Shown one piece after another: positions 16,766 through 24,307 of a stretch of DNA of 64,000 nt. The notes under the pieces were generated by a model. The model was not told the origin of the DNA. It saw nothing but the letters and a program-made list of their open reading frames with translations, and searched no databases. A program made the translations under genes and the position numbers. This stretch comes from Anaerolineae bacterium (GTDB lineage: Bacteria; Chloroflexota; Anaerolineae; Anaerolineales; Anaerolineaceae): NCBI GenBank assembly GCA_013314735.1, contig JABUFD010000001.1:62001-126000 (forward strand), given 5' to 3'. How positions within the stretch are numbered: the stretch's first letter is position 1; each line of letters begins with the position of its first letter.

Positions 16766-17623
16766 ATGAAAGTTTCAATTATTACTGATACCGATGCCAG
16801 TTTGCCAAACGACCTCGCCAGCCAATATGGTATCCGCCAGGTGCCGATCAGTGTCCATTTCGGCGAGGAAGCCTTCGATACCGGCGTGGATATCGACGAT
16901 GCCGCTTTGTTTGTGCGGATTGATCGGGAAAACAAGCTGCCCACCACGGCAGCGCCCTCGCCGGGCAAGTTTGCGAAAGCATTCCAGGCTGCTTTCGATG
17001 AAGACGGCGCGGATGAGGTGTTGTGTTTCACCGTCAGTTCTGCCGTCAGCACCACCTACAATGCGGCAGTGATGGCAGCCACCGACCTGATGGCAGATAA
17101 AAAAATTACTGTGGTAGATACCAACTGCCTGAGCATTGGGCAGGGATTCATGGTGCTTGCCGCGGCAAAGACACTCGCTGCCGGCGGTTCCGTTGATGAG
17201 GCTGTGGCTGCCGCGAAGGATATCGGGGGACGGGTGCACCTGTACGGTGCGCTGGCCACCCTGCGTTACCTGGCGATGAGCGGCCGTGTCGGCCAACTGG
17301 CCGCCGGAATGGCCAACCTGCTCAATATCAAACCGATCCTGGAAATGGAAAGTGGCAAGCTGGAATTGTTGGAGAAAGTGCGCACCCGCAAAAAAGCCTG
17401 GGAGCGAGTGATCGAACTGACCAAAGAAAAGGTGGGGAATGGAAAGATCGAGCAACTGGCAATTGTGCATGTCACGGCGCCAGAAGATGCCAAAGAATTC
17501 GAACGCATGCTGCGTGCACAGGTGGAATGCCCGGCAGAAGCATTATATGCCGAACTGACCCCGGGACTTTCGGTGCATACGGGGGCCGGATTGGTCGGGG
17601 TTTCGTTTGTGACCAGCAAGTAA
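16766..17623 (+). CDS. DegV family fatty-acid-binding protein
   Basis: A 285-residue cytoplasmic protein beginning MKVSIITDTDASLP, the DegV opening with conserved Thr/Asp residues, followed by VPISVHFGEEAFDTGVDI, PTTAAPSPGKFAKAF, FTVSSAVSTTYNAAVMA (fatty-acid head-group pocket) and VDTNCLSIGQGFMVLAAA. The C-terminal domain includes TLRYLAMSGRVGQLAAGMANLLNIKPIL. DegV/FakB proteins bind a single fatty acid and can present it to a kinase for phospholipid synthesis; no fakA is visible here. The ATG at 16766 has AAGGAG upstream, and an earlier in-frame ATG lacks such a site. It is monocistronic, between a promoter and a hairpin. Confidence 0.9.
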   Translation: MKVSIITDTDASLPNDLASQYGIRQVPISVHFGEEAFDTGVDIDDAALFVRIDRENKLPTTAAPSPGKFAKAFQAAFDEDGADEVLCFTVSSAVSTTYNAAVMAATDLMADKKITVVDTNCLSIGQGFMVLAAAKTLAAGGSVDEAVAAAKDIGGRVHLYGALATLRYLAMSGRVGQLAAGMANLLNIKPILEMESGKLELLEKVRTRKKAWERVIELTKEKVGNGKIEQLAIVHVTAPEDAKEFERMLRAQVECPAEALYAELTPGLSVHTGAGLVGVSFVTSK

Positions 17624-17650
17624 CTCCGCAAATATATTCAAAATGAAAAA

Positions 17651-17689
17651 AATAAACCTTCGGTGCCAGCACGGCACCGAAGGTTTATT
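17651..17689 (+). terminator. terminator-like perfect hairpin after degV
   Basis: A perfect 17-bp stem (17651-17667 with 17673-17689, loop AGCAC), 28 bases past the degV stop. The 3' arm ends in GGTTTATT and the 5' side carries a seven-A run, so termination would be stronger on the minus strand, although the adjacent gene is on +. Confidence 0.7.
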
Positions 17690-17808
17690 CGGGTGGAGGC
17701 ACTCACCTGATCAATGCCAAAGCAGGCGGGCAATCGGGGCATCGGTTATAATTGCTGTATTGTATATACGGATTTATTTCCGGCCGAAGGAGCCAAAAGG
17801 AGGAGCGG

Positions 17809-18372
17809 ATGGAAATCGAACTGGTGAAAGCTGTTGGTTTTATGGGAAGCCCCCGGCGCAGCGGCAACACCGATGCGCTGGTGGATGCGGTGCTGGCCGG
17901 AGCGGCTGAGGCCGGGGCGGAAACCCATAAAGTGGTTCTGGCATCAAAGAAAATCCTGCCCTGCACGGCTTGCGATCACTGCCACCGTACCGGGGAATGC
18001 ATCCACGAAGATGACATGGACGAACTGCTGGACCTGATGATGGAGAGTCATGTGTGGGTGCTGGGAACACCGGTCTACTGGTGGGGTCCCACCGCCCAGA
18101 TGAAAACCTTTATCGACCGCTGGTACCAGGCCTACGAAGACCTGGCAGCTCTCGAAGGGCGCAAGGTGATCCTGGTGATCCCGATGGGGGATTCCGATGA
18201 ATCCATCGCGCAGCCCACGGTTGGCATGTTCGAGTACAGCATGGATTATCTCAATCATGACATTGTCAATGTGATCCTCGCACCGGGTGTCAATGGGTTG
18301 GCGGAGGTGAAACAGCACGCGGATTTGATGCAGACTGCCTATGAGGCGGGTAAACAGGCAGTCATTGGTTAA
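17809..18372 (+). CDS. NADPH-dependent FMN reductase / flavodoxin-like protein
   Basis: A 187-residue flavodoxin-fold protein. GFMGSPRRSGNTDALVDAVLAGA (about 10-32) is the FMN phosphate loop, and CTACDHCHRTGECIHEDDM (about 52-70) is the cysteine-rich segment seen in iron-sulfur flavoproteins and related NAD(P)H:FMN oxidoreductases. GTPVYWWGPTAQMKTFIDRW (about 86-105) is the second flavin loop. The C-terminal half is alpha/beta without extra domains. The start at 17809 has a strong AAAAGGAGG site; the upstream open frame is not coding. It is followed 23 bp later by ettA, so the two may be co-transcribed. The physiological electron acceptor is unknown. Confidence 0.85.
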   Translation: MEIELVKAVGFMGSPRRSGNTDALVDAVLAGAAEAGAETHKVVLASKKILPCTACDHCHRTGECIHEDDMDELLDLMMESHVWVLGTPVYWWGPTAQMKTFIDRWYQAYEDLAALEGRKVILVIPMGDSDESIAQPTVGMFEYSMDYLNHDIVNVILAPGVNGLAEVKQHADLMQTAYEAGKQAVIG

Positions 18373-18395
18373 CCGGAAAGGAAACAATCGATAGC

Positions 18396-20072
18396 ATGGC
18401 AACGGTAGACAACAAGGTGATCTATTCCATGATGCGCGTGGGCAGACTGTATCCGCCCAATCGCTGGGTATTACGCGATATCTCGCTGGGATTCTATTAC
18501 GGCGCCAAGATCGGCGTGCTGGGTTTGAACGGCGCCGGGAAATCGACGCTGTTAAAAATCATGGCCGGCCAAGACCAGGAATACGCGGGGCAGATCGCCG
18601 CCTCCAAAGGCTACAGCGTGGGGATGTTGTCACAGGAACCGCAATTCGATGAAAGCAAAACGGTGCAGCAAGTGGTCGAGGAAGCGATCCAACCGATCAA
18701 GGACCTGTTGGCCCGGTATGACGCGGTGGGAATGGCGTTCGCGGAACCGGATGCTGATTTTGACGCCCTGATGGCGGAGCAGGCTGACTTGCAGGAGCAA
18801 ATTGACCACCTGGATGCTTGGAACCTGCAGAATCACCTGGAAATCGCCATGGAAGCATTGGGTTGTCCACCGCCGGAAACGCCGGTACGGGTACTCTCGG
18901 GCGGGGAGCGCCGCCGTGTGGCGCTGACGCGGCTGCTGTTGACAGAACCGGATATCCTGCTCTTGGACGAGCCCACCAATCATCTTGACGCGGAATCCAC
19001 CGCCTGGCTGGAGCATCACCTGCGGGAATACAAAGGCACGGTAATTGCGGTCACGCATGACCGCTACTTCCTCGACAATGTGGCGGGTTGGATACTGGAA
19101 CTCGACCGCGGGTACGGAATTCCCTGGAAGGGGAATTACACTTCGTGGCTGGAGCAGAAACAGGAACGCCTGCGGGTGGAGGAAAAGAGCGAAACCAAGC
19201 GCCAAAAAACCCTTGAGCGCGAATTGGAGTGGATTCATATGTCACCCAAGGCGAGAGTCGCCAAAGGCAAGGCACGTGTGACGGCCTATGAGAAGCTGCT
19301 GAGCCAGGAAGTGGAACGCGAACGCGCCGACCTGGAAATTTATGTCCCCAGCGGACCGCGCCTGGGCGATGTGGTAGTGGAATTTGAACATGTACGCAAA
19401 GGCTTCGGCGACCGGGTATTGATTGATGATTTCAGCGCCTCGATCCCGCCCGGCAGCATCATCGGCGTGATCGGTCCCAATGGCGTGGGTAAATCCACGC
19501 TGTTGAAATTGATTGCAGGACAACTGGAACCGGATGCCGGTCGTGTGACGGTGGGGGAAACGGTCACACTGGCGTATGCCGACCAGAGCCGCAGCCTGGA
19601 TGGTGAGAAAACCGTGTGGGAGGAAATCTCCGGTGGTGTGGACCAGATGACCCTGGGCGACCGCAAGATGAATTCGCGCGCCTATGTCGCCTCGTTCAAC
19701 TTTCTTGGCAGTGACCAGCAAAAGCAGGTCAAGAACCTTTCCGGCGGAGAGCGCAACCGTGTCCACCTGGCGAAGACGCTCAAAGTTGGGGCGAATGTGA
19801 TCCTGCTGGACGAACCCACCAATGACCTGGATGTGAACACCCTGCGCGCGCTGGAAGATGCCCTTGACCGCTATGCCGGCTGTGCCGTGGTGGTCAGCCA
19901 CGACCGCTGGTTCCTCGACCGTGTTGCCACCCATATTCTGGCGTTTGAAGGTGACGGACAGGTGCGGTTATTCCTCGGTAATTGGAGTGAGTACGAAGAA
20001 GATTTGCGCCGGCGCGATGCGGACAGCGGTGCCAATGCCAGGTCCAAGTACCGCGCGCTGAAACGGGAGTGA
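18396..20072 (+). CDS. ettA: energy-dependent translational throttle protein EttA
   Basis: A 558-residue ABC-F ATPase with two nucleotide-binding domains. Domain 1 has Walker A GLNGAGKST (about 43-51), signature LSGGERRRVALTR and Walker B LLLDEPTNHLDAES. Domain 2 has Walker A GPNGVGKST, signature LSGGERNRVHLAK and LLDEPTNDLDVNT. The EttA-type arm (PIKDLLARYDAVGMAF.., about 98-150) and the linker HMSPKARVAKGKARVTAYEKL between domains place it in the EttA branch. There is no transmembrane domain: the protein binds the ribosomal E site and gates initiation according to ATP/ADP. Length matches E. coli EttA (555). A GGAAAGGAAA ribosome site precedes it. The stop is 10 bp from the convergent lipoprotein gene. 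Confidence 0.93.
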   Translation: MATVDNKVIYSMMRVGRLYPPNRWVLRDISLGFYYGAKIGVLGLNGAGKSTLLKIMAGQDQEYAGQIAASKGYSVGMLSQEPQFDESKTVQQVVEEAIQPIKDLLARYDAVGMAFAEPDADFDALMAEQADLQEQIDHLDAWNLQNHLEIAMEALGCPPPETPVRVLSGGERRRVALTRLLLTEPDILLLDEPTNHLDAESTAWLEHHLREYKGTVIAVTHDRYFLDNVAGWILELDRGYGIPWKGNYTSWLEQKQERLRVEEKSETKRQKTLERELEWIHMSPKARVAKGKARVTAYEKLLSQEVERERADLEIYVPSGPRLGDVVVEFEHVRKGFGDRVLIDDFSASIPPGSIIGVIGPNGVGKSTLLKLIAGQLEPDAGRVTVGETVTLAYADQSRSLDGEKTVWEEISGGVDQMTLGDRKMNSRAYVASFNFLGSDQQKQVKNLSGGERNRVHLAKTLKVGANVILLDEPTNDLDVNTLRALEDALDRYAGCAVVVSHDRWFLDRVATHILAFEGDGQVRLFLGNWSEYEEDLRRRDADSGANARSKYRALKRE

Positions 20073-20082
20073 TCCGCAAACA

Positions 20083-21573
20083 CTAAGGGTTGCCCGGCGC
20101 GATCTGCCACACATGCACCACAGGTTGAGCGCCGTCAGCAAATAGTTCCAGGATGTAAAGCGTGCCGTTGGCGGTGTCAAATGCGATGTCACCAATGCGT
20201 GCGCGGCGCTGTACGCCGTTGCCCAACATGTTGGTTTCCACATTGTCCGGGTTGTGGTACAGCACATCATCGATTGTCATCACCGCGTACGGCTGCGGCT
20301 GCCACGCTTCCATGGTGCCGTTTGCCACCCGGGCCAGGTCGGCGGGATCATAGAACAGGATTTGCGCCTGGAATTCTGAAGACCACCAACCCCGGTAATC
20401 ATTGTGGCCGGTGCAGCCTGATAAATCTTCTGAGGGGCAGGGAGTGCCATCCGCCAGCCGGCAGGTGACAAATTCATCCCGCAGTTCCGTCTCGATGCAG
20501 GGGAATTCCGGGCCCGCAGGATGCTGCCAGCCGTACCAGGTTTTCGCGCCGGTCGCTTTGGTTCCTGCGAAGATCACAGCGGAACGGCCATCATCATCCG
20601 CCAGCCAGGCGCCGCCCTCCCACTCATCCGCGTGCGAATACCCGGTCAGGGCATGGGAGAAATCCTCCGATGTGAAGGAACTGTCATACTGGAGCAGCGG
20701 GATGGTTGCCAGGGTACTGCCATTCGGCACAGGGGAGCCATCGGCCAGCCAGGGCTGGTAGGCATACAGGGATGGACCCATGCCTGACCAACCACCGTCG
20801 CGGTAGCGCCCGCTGGCAAGACGTATGCCATTGAAATACGGGTCAGCCCATTCCTGGGGGATGGGGAACAAGTATCCATTGACACTGTATAGCGAAGGGG
20901 CATCCAGGTACCATTCGCCCTTGAAATCTGGATTGTCCAGAACGGTTGCAACCCAGCCGTGTGAAGGGGCTGCGGCACCATCCTCCTGAAAATGCGCTCC
21001 CCAGGTGATATGCAGCAGCGGACCGGTGGTTGGGGTATCGAGGAAGGCCAGCCCAACGCGGGGAATCTCTTCCAGGCTGGTGAAATGCCCGGCGGCGACA
21101 TCATCGAAGGGTTGGAGGAAAGCAGTTGTCGGCAGGCTGGCAATATCGGTAAAAAGCATTGGGGCGGGGATGGAAAGCTCCGCCACCTGGTTGCCATCCG
21201 GCATCTCACCATAAGGCAGGCGGTCATGCCCCATGATGAACAGGCTGCCTGGAAATCCATCATCCGGCCCGGATAGATCACCAGAAGGGAAGTAGGTCAT
21301 GGCATTCCCGCCATAGGCAAACGTTTCCGGGCGCTCACCACTGGCAGGCAGTCGGAATGCACCGAGGTAGCGCAGATCCTCCGGAAGAATCAAATCAGAT
21401 GAGATAACCTGCAGGCTGGTCGCTGGTTGTGTTACTGTGGACAAGGTGGGGGTCAATGCGCCTGGCTGCGCAGGTTCTGAGGCAACAGTATCAGATAGCC
21501 GAGTGGAACATGCGGTGATGGCCCAACAGAATGCCAGACAGAATAACAGGCGATACATATGGAGTATTTTCAT
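20083..21573 (-). CDS. secreted lipoprotein, possible beta-propeller, function unknown
   Basis: A 496-residue protein with a signal peptide and lipobox (AFCWAITAC, Cys about 23), a Thr/Pro-rich linker, then a globular extracellular domain beginning LILPEDLRYLGAFRLP. It is rich in Gly, Asp and aromatic residues (TFAYGGNAMTYFPSGDLSG, FIMGHDR, WGWQHPAGP-like stretches, GDIAFDTANGTLYILEL near the end), as in beta-propellers. It has several Cys (FPCIETELRDEFVTCRL..PCPSEDLSGC), possibly disulfide-bonded. I do not recognise a characterised family. The ATG at 21573 is chosen; a TTG two codons upstream is the alternative. It lies 87 bp downstream of the exosortase-locus glycosyltransferase on the same strand, so it may belong to that operon. 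Confidence 0.7.
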   Translation of the reverse strand: MKILHMYRLLFCLAFCWAITACSTRLSDTVASEPAQPGALTPTLSTVTQPATSLQVISSDLILPEDLRYLGAFRLPASGERPETFAYGGNAMTYFPSGDLSGPDDGFPGSLFIMGHDRLPYGEMPDGNQVAELSIPAPMLFTDIASLPTTAFLQPFDDVAAGHFTSLEEIPRVGLAFLDTPTTGPLLHITWGAHFQEDGAAAPSHGWVATVLDNPDFKGEWYLDAPSLYSVNGYLFPIPQEWADPYFNGIRLASGRYRDGGWSGMGPSLYAYQPWLADGSPVPNGSTLATIPLLQYDSSFTSEDFSHALTGYSHADEWEGGAWLADDDGRSAVIFAGTKATGAKTWYGWQHPAGPEFPCIETELRDEFVTCRLADGTPCPSEDLSGCTGHNDYRGWWSSEFQAQILFYDPADLARVANGTMEAWQPQPYAVMTIDDVLYHNPDNVETNMLGNGVQRRARIGDIAFDTANGTLYILELFADGAQPVVHVWQIAPGNP

Positions 21574-21660
21574 TGCCAATTCTTTCGATTGATACCATCA
21601 TCGTACAAAAAAAGAATGTGGTTGGCAAGAGAGCAACTGGATCGTTTGGTAACCGATGCG

Positions 21661-22995
21661 CTATACCTGTTCTTTGGAGCGCCAGGCTGTAAATCGCTGA
21701 ACCAGGGAATGCCATTGTGCCTGCAAGGCAGTTTTTAGCTGGGTGATCGGGTTTGGCACGGCCCAGGAAAAGGGTTCATTGATGGCATAGATGAAGCCGG
21801 AAACGCGGAACAGGAAGATCGTGATGCGGTAGAGGGGCATCAGCGGCAGCAGGAACCAGTTTTCCAGCATACGTTGGCGTACGGCAGGGGCAGCGTATAG
21901 CCATGCAGCAGCGATCCAGATGCCTTCCACGGCCAGGTAGAACAGGTACATGACCAGATACGAGAACAGGATCATTGAACCGGTATAGCCAAAATGCGTC
22001 AAAATCGGCAAAAATACCAGCCAGATCAGGCGCGGGAGGGCAAGGGTGTGGTCGATGAGCAAGGTGCGCTGCAGGGATAGGCCCTTAAGGCGCAGGAAGG
22101 AATGTTTCACCAGGTTCTGGTGCAGGGCGGCTGCTTCCAATTCACCGCGCTGCCAGCGAACTCGTTGGGAATAGAGCTTTGCCCAGTCTTCGGTCGGGTG
22201 CAGGTAGGCAACTGCGTTCTGGATGGTCACGATTTTATGCTCTTTTGCCTGCGTATACAACTGCAGGGTCAGGTCCGTATCTTCGCTGACGGTGTCCTGG
22301 TTATAGAGGAAGGTCCGCAGCAGGATTTCACGCCGGAAGACCGAAAAAGCTCCCGACAGGGTAAACAGGGCATTGATCTGTGACTGGTAGGCGCGCCCAA
22401 CGCCGAATACCGTTACATATTCGAAGAATTCCAGTTCTGCCAGAATTTTCTGACTGCTGGCGGCCTCTTTTGCCGGTGGCAGTACCACCAGGTAGCCGGT
22501 GGCAGCGCCGATATCGGGTTTGCTTTCCATGTGGGCAATCGCATTTTCTACCGCGTCCGGTGCAAGGATCAGATCACAGTCAACATTGATAAAATATTGT
22601 GAATGTGACAGGTAAATACCTGAATTCAGTGCCCACGCTTTCCCCCGCCCGATAATGCTGTGCCAGGTGATACGGTTGCGAATATCGGTCAGGCGGTTGA
22701 ATACCTGGAAACTGTCATCGGTGGAGCCATTGTCAATCACCATAATTTCCAGCAATTCCGCCGGGTAGGACTGTGCCGCGATGGAGCGGATGCAGGCTTC
22801 GAGGGTTTTTGCGCCGTTCCGAACCGGGATCACGATCGATACCTTGGGGTGAAAATCAAGCGATTGCTGCTGATGGAAACTGCGGTGGTTGAAGACTGCT
22901 CCAAACAGGCTGGCGATCACGGTGATCCCATCTACCAGGATGGGCACCAGCAGCCAGATGATCCAGAACAGGATGTAAGCGGTGGTGGTGCTCAT
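21661..22995 (-). CDS. membrane GT2 glycosyltransferase, exosortase-G-associated type
   Basis: A 444-residue inner-membrane glycosyltransferase. An N-terminal helix (about 5-35) is followed by a cytoplasmic GT2 domain: VSIVIPVRNGAKTLEACIRSI, IMVIDNGSTDDSFQVF, INVDCDLILAPDAV (metal-binding Asp pair), TVSEDTDLTLQLY (catalytic Asp) and LYSQRVRWQRGELEA. The last carries the QxxRW motif of processive polysaccharide synthases. Three or four C-terminal membrane helices follow (about 320-420). Layout and adjacency match the GT2 partner of exosortase XrtG in Gram-positive bacteria (TIGR03111-type, from memory). Its ATG overlaps the exosortase stop (ATGA), so the two are coupled. The polymer is unknown. 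Confidence 0.85.
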   Translation of the reverse strand: MSTTTAYILFWIIWLLVPILVDGITVIASLFGAVFNHRSFHQQQSLDFHPKVSIVIPVRNGAKTLEACIRSIAAQSYPAELLEIMVIDNGSTDDSFQVFNRLTDIRNRITWHSIIGRGKAWALNSGIYLSHSQYFINVDCDLILAPDAVENAIAHMESKPDIGAATGYLVVLPPAKEAASSQKILAELEFFEYVTVFGVGRAYQSQINALFTLSGAFSVFRREILLRTFLYNQDTVSEDTDLTLQLYTQAKEHKIVTIQNAVAYLHPTEDWAKLYSQRVRWQRGELEAAALHQNLVKHSFLRLKGLSLQRTLLIDHTLALPRLIWLVFLPILTHFGYTGSMILFSYLVMYLFYLAVEGIWIAAAWLYAAPAVRQRMLENWFLLPLMPLYRITIFLFRVSGFIYAINEPFSWAVPNPITQLKTALQAQWHSLVQRFTAWRSKEQV

Positions 22996-23615
22996 CCAGC
23001 CCCCTGTGTACTGCGGTTGCGGATATTAGCATGGATCAACTTAAGGGAGGGGGCGGAGATCAGGAACCAGTAGATTGCGATGGTAAAAATGAAAAATACC
23101 AGTTTCCCCAGGAAGGTGTGGGCCAACACGAGCACTTCTTTCCCAAAGAAATGCAGCATCAGGACGATCAGCAGCATCCGCAACAGGTTGGCGAGCCAGG
23201 TGAGTGCGATCCCTGCCAATGCACGCCAACCGCGGTCTTTCAGATTCCAGCCCGGGTAAAAGGCGATCAGACCCAACAGGACGCTGATCTCGAGCAGGGC
23301 CGATGACTCCACCCCGATTTGCAATGCCGTCCAACCCACGCGCTGCACCACTACCAGGACCAACAGCAAGCCGGGCGTTTCTTCGAAAATCTGGGTGGGG
23401 ATATTGACCAGGCTGGTGACAAAATGGATCGCCTGCGCCACGGATTGGGCCAGCAGCACTTCGGAATGCAGCAGGCTGCGGTTGATGAAAACAATCAGGG
23501 TGGCAAAACCGATGGTTCCCAGCAGGTAATAAAAAATCCAGATGCGCTGGCGGTGGAGGAAAACCACACCCAAAATCCAGGCAATGGTAACAGCAAACAG
23601 AAAGATCAGGTTCAC
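22992..23615 (-). CDS. xrtG: exosortase family protein, XrtG-like, Ser in place of catalytic Cys
   Basis: A 207-residue polytopic membrane protein. I take the GTG at 23615, which forms a GTGA overlap with the upstream gene, rather than the longer frame inside that gene. About five to six membrane helices are visible (2-20, 25-45, 83-98, 103-120, 133-155, 166-188). The conserved exosortase segments are QIGVESSALLEISVLLGLIAFYP (about 99-121), WLANLLRMLLIVLML (AN-x-x-R, Arg146) and VLAHTFLGKLVFF (His166). Exosortases process C-terminal sorting signals with a Cys/Arg/His triad and normally read E-C-S-G at the first site; here it is E-S-S-A (Ser104, codon TCA at 23306-23304). It is placed between its putative substrate and the GT2. 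Confidence 0.8.
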   Translation of the reverse strand: MNLIFLFAVTIAWILGVVFLHRQRIWIFYYLLGTIGFATLIVFINRSLLHSEVLLAQSVAQAIHFVTSLVNIPTQIFEETPGLLLVLVVVQRVGWTALQIGVESSALLEISVLLGLIAFYPGWNLKDRGWRALAGIALTWLANLLRMLLIVLMLHFFGKEVLVLAHTFLGKLVFFIFTIAIYWFLISAPSLKLIHANIRNRSTQGAG

Positions 23616-24307
23616 AGGGTCGCCTTTCGTTTGCCGGAGACCTTGCGGGTTCGCAAAGCCATCCAGATACTTCCAACGATCAGTATCGTCAGCAGGATAA
23701 GGTAGCCCAGGGCATTGGCCGGTGTCCACTGGATCGGGGTATCGAGGATGTCAGCGAAACTGCTGGAGTACATATCCATCGTAACCGATACCGCCACACC
23801 CGGCAGGATGCCCAAATTCCCAAACGAAACACCCAACTCTACCCGTGCCCCGCCATCCCTGCTGGATTCACCCCAATCGGCTTTGGAGGCAATGGTTGTT
23901 ACATAACTTCCACTGCCATCATATACCGCTACATCCACCAAGGACTTGTTAGCGCTGAGGTTATAGCGGATGTCAATCAGGCGGTCTTCCGGGTCGCTGT
24001 AATCACCATCATCATTGACATCAATCCGGATCATCCAATCGGTGGGTGCATTGGAGCTCCCGCTGCGCTCGAACATAAAATACACAACCTGATTATTCAT
24101 GTCAGAGAAAAAGCAGAAAGAAGCGATATCGAGGGTTGGCTGGCTGTCGCCGATGGCATCGCCCACACAGGGTTTGCCGGTCCAGTCTGAGAAATCGCCA
24201 TCCAGACTGATCCCCGCGCTTTGCGCTTTTACCGGTGTTACGCGGTATCCAAGGCATAGCACCGTAAGGGTCAATACGATCAGCAGGCGTGCCATTCTAG
24301 CGTTCAT
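23612..24307 (-). CDS. small secreted protein with C-terminal sorting-like anchor (putative exosortase substrate)
   Basis: A 231-residue protein with an N-terminal signal peptide (about 1-28, cleavage near VKAQS). The extracellular beta-rich domain opens ISLDGDFSDWTGKPCVGDA, the 'DGdfsDW' motif of many secreted binding domains, and contains a calcium-like acidic loop RIDVNDDGDYSDPEDRLIDIRY. The C-terminus is tripartite: a short conserved-looking PIQWTPANALG, a hydrophobic helix (YLILLTILIVGSIWMAL) and a basic tail (RTRKVSGKRK). That is the layout of exosortase/archaeosortase sorting signals. In Firmicutes a comparable protein (Firmicu-CTERM) sits beside xrtG. The start overlaps the upstream gene by 11 bp and the stop overlaps the exosortase GTG. 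Confidence 0.75.
   Translation of the reverse strand: MNARMARLLIVLTLTVLCLGYRVTPVKAQSAGISLDGDFSDWTGKPCVGDAIGDSQPTLDIASFCFFSDMNNQVVYFMFERSGSSNAPTDWMIRIDVNDDGDYSDPEDRLIDIRYNLSANKSLVDVAVYDGSGSYVTTIASKADWGESSRDGGARVELGVSFGNLGILPGVAVSVTMDMYSSSFADILDTPIQWTPANALGYLILLTILIVGSIWMALRTRKVSGKRKATL

Noticed and set aside
20181-20468. Plus-strand open frame inside the lipoprotein gene
   Set aside because: Pro/Arg-rich shadow of the minus-strand gene without ribosome site or recognisable domain.
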